Assembly: GCF_002777975.1 (NCBI RefSeq)
Contig: NZ_NGVS01000006.1
Span: 264,100 to 328,099, forward strand
Source of the DNA: Shewanella carassii
GTDB taxonomy: Bacteria > Pseudomonadota > Gammaproteobacteria > Enterobacterales > Shewanellaceae
DNA length: 64,000 nt
Direction: 5' to 3'
Of the stretch, positions 63,165 to 64,000 are shown piece by piece (the stretch's first letter is position 1; each line of letters begins with the position of its first letter). Both the position numbers and the translations under genes were made by a program. The notes beneath the pieces were generated by a model. The model made no database searches. It was not told the DNA's origin and saw only the letters and a list, made by a program, of their open reading frames with translations.

Positions 63165-63561
63165 TTTATTCTCCTTGGAGTTCGGGGGATTTTGAAAACG
63201 GCGGCAGAATAAACAACTACAGATGAGGTCAAGATGAGGGCGGAATTAAAGTTTGTTAATAATAAGGTTGGGCCGTTAATTAAGAACGGGTGACTGTAAA
63301 AATACTCGGGTAAAACTACTTTTTTATGAAGCTGTTATGGGATATCACCTTTGCACTGAAGGCGATGAACTGACAAATTGAGACTCGTCGCAAAGGGAGA
63401 TTTTTCTGAGCCTGGGCTTGGCATGATATCTTGCCAAAAACAACTGAATAGTTAAAAAAGAGAAGAAGTTACTACTTGGCGATAGATACTTTTATGGCTA
63501 GAGTTACTCGATAAGTGAAAGTGCTTTGACAATGACGTCCACTATCTATCAGGAAGATACT

Positions 63562-63819
63562 ATGAACCCCACCAAAGAAAGCTCCTTGGATCTGGAAGTG
63601 ATCAGTTTGCTGGAAGACAAACAAAAGATTCTTGCAATTAAACACCTGCGTAAAAGTGAGAATTTGAGCCTAAAAGAGGCCAAAAGGAAGGTGGAAGACT
63701 ATTTGCAGGGGCACCCGGAATTGGAGTTGAGCGACAGGGATCCAGGCAGCGGCAGTGCCATTGTCTGGATAGTGCTGCTGGCATTGGCCGTGGCCTTGAT
63801 TGTATCGACCCAGCTTTAA
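63562..63819 (+). CDS. Small protein with L7/L12-CTD-like helices and a C-terminal membrane anchor
   Basis: An 85-residue protein. Residues 22-48 (KILAIKHLRKSENLSLKEAKRKVEDYL, by the cores KILAIK and LSLKEAKRKVE) resemble the helical C-terminal domain of ribosomal protein L7/L12. Residues 66-84 are a membrane helix (IVWIVLLALAVALIVS). ATG 63562 is preceded by AGGAAG; the longer frame from 63526 lacks support. The upstream region 63165-63525 and the window end (63820-64000) hold no other recognisable gene. Confidence 0.72.
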   Translation: MNPTKESSLDLEVISLLEDKQKILAIKHLRKSENLSLKEAKRKVEDYLQGHPELELSDRDPGSGSAIVWIVLLALAVALIVSTQL

Positions 63820-64000
63820 TTTTTGAAAGATCTATATTTTCAAGCAGTAAAACTCGGTTGTTTTTGAGCTTTATTCATTTTTAAGTGAAGAGAATTGAAT
63901 ATTTCTAATTCTCTTTGCATCTTTTGCCATTTTTGACTAATTGTTGAGCCTGAAACGAGAAAACTCAAGGAAGCAACAGGGTTGATTGTGGTACCTTTGC

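Noticed and set aside
1..64000. CRISPR arrays, tRNA and rRNA genes, phage attachment sites
   Set aside because: No spaced direct repeats of suitable length, no cloverleaf-like sequence and no rRNA-like stretch were seen by eye.

Overview
The window reads as a stretch of gammaproteobacterial chromosome, most probably Shewanella (inferred from the protein repertoire: RAYT-type transposase, DUF2999 protein, PqiABC, CydDC, TcyP, a DUF134/NifX pair, and several Tat-exported or lipoprotein enzymes). No rRNA, tRNA or CRISPR array was recognised. Gene density is high, with short operons, frequent ATGA/TAATG overlaps and clear hairpin terminators.

Layout. 1-2.8 kb is accessory: a truncated and a complete REP-associated (RAYT) transposase copy, a 37-bp tandem duplication, and an AT-rich orphan toxin/immunity pair (Tox-REase-5-like nuclease tip plus Imm52-like protein). 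2.8-3.9 kb holds endonuclease V and YheV. 4.05-9.6 kb is a tightly overlapped three-gene operon encoding a large SMC/MukB-like ATPase (DUF3584-like), a MukE/MksE-sized protein and a MukF/kleisin-sized protein. No nuclease subunit lies next to it. This is the strongest candidate for an under-described system. 9.9-11.6 kb couples an exported transglutaminase-like protein to MerT- and MerP-like metal proteins. 11.7-14.2 kb has a CBS-domain protein and PhoD behind a candidate Pho box. 14.3-22.3 kb is a block of poorly characterised proteins, including a 1407-residue ankyrin-repeat protein with a duplicated C-terminal domain and a protein with a DUF6892-like end.

22.4-24.8 kb has an outer-membrane-like protein and the Mg2+ transporter MgtE behind a long structured leader. 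25-34.7 kb contains housekeeping and envelope genes: EEP-family hydrolase, Spo0M-like protein, TrxC, a lipase-like hydrolase, MtgA, a membrane GGDEF protein, an S9 peptidase and the cystine symporter TcyP. 35-41.6 kb has an ABC-F ATPase, a bacterial PH protein, the U32 protein RlhA, small proteins and an AT-rich pair of envelope genes. 42-48.6 kb is a LysR regulator followed by a complete tripartite RND efflux operon. 48.7-52.3 kb is pqiABC (intermembrane lipid transport). 52.5-55.5 kb has two DEAD-box helicases (DbpA and RhlE). 55.7-64 kb has a DUF3626 protein, cydDC behind a candidate ArcA box, a DUF134 regulator with a NifX-like partner behind a perfect 22-bp palindrome, a DUF5666-repeat lipoprotein and a small membrane-anchored protein with an L7/L12-like fold segment.

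Family names come from recognising motifs and length by eye, not from database searches. Starts were chosen from visible Shine-Dalgarno sequences where possible.
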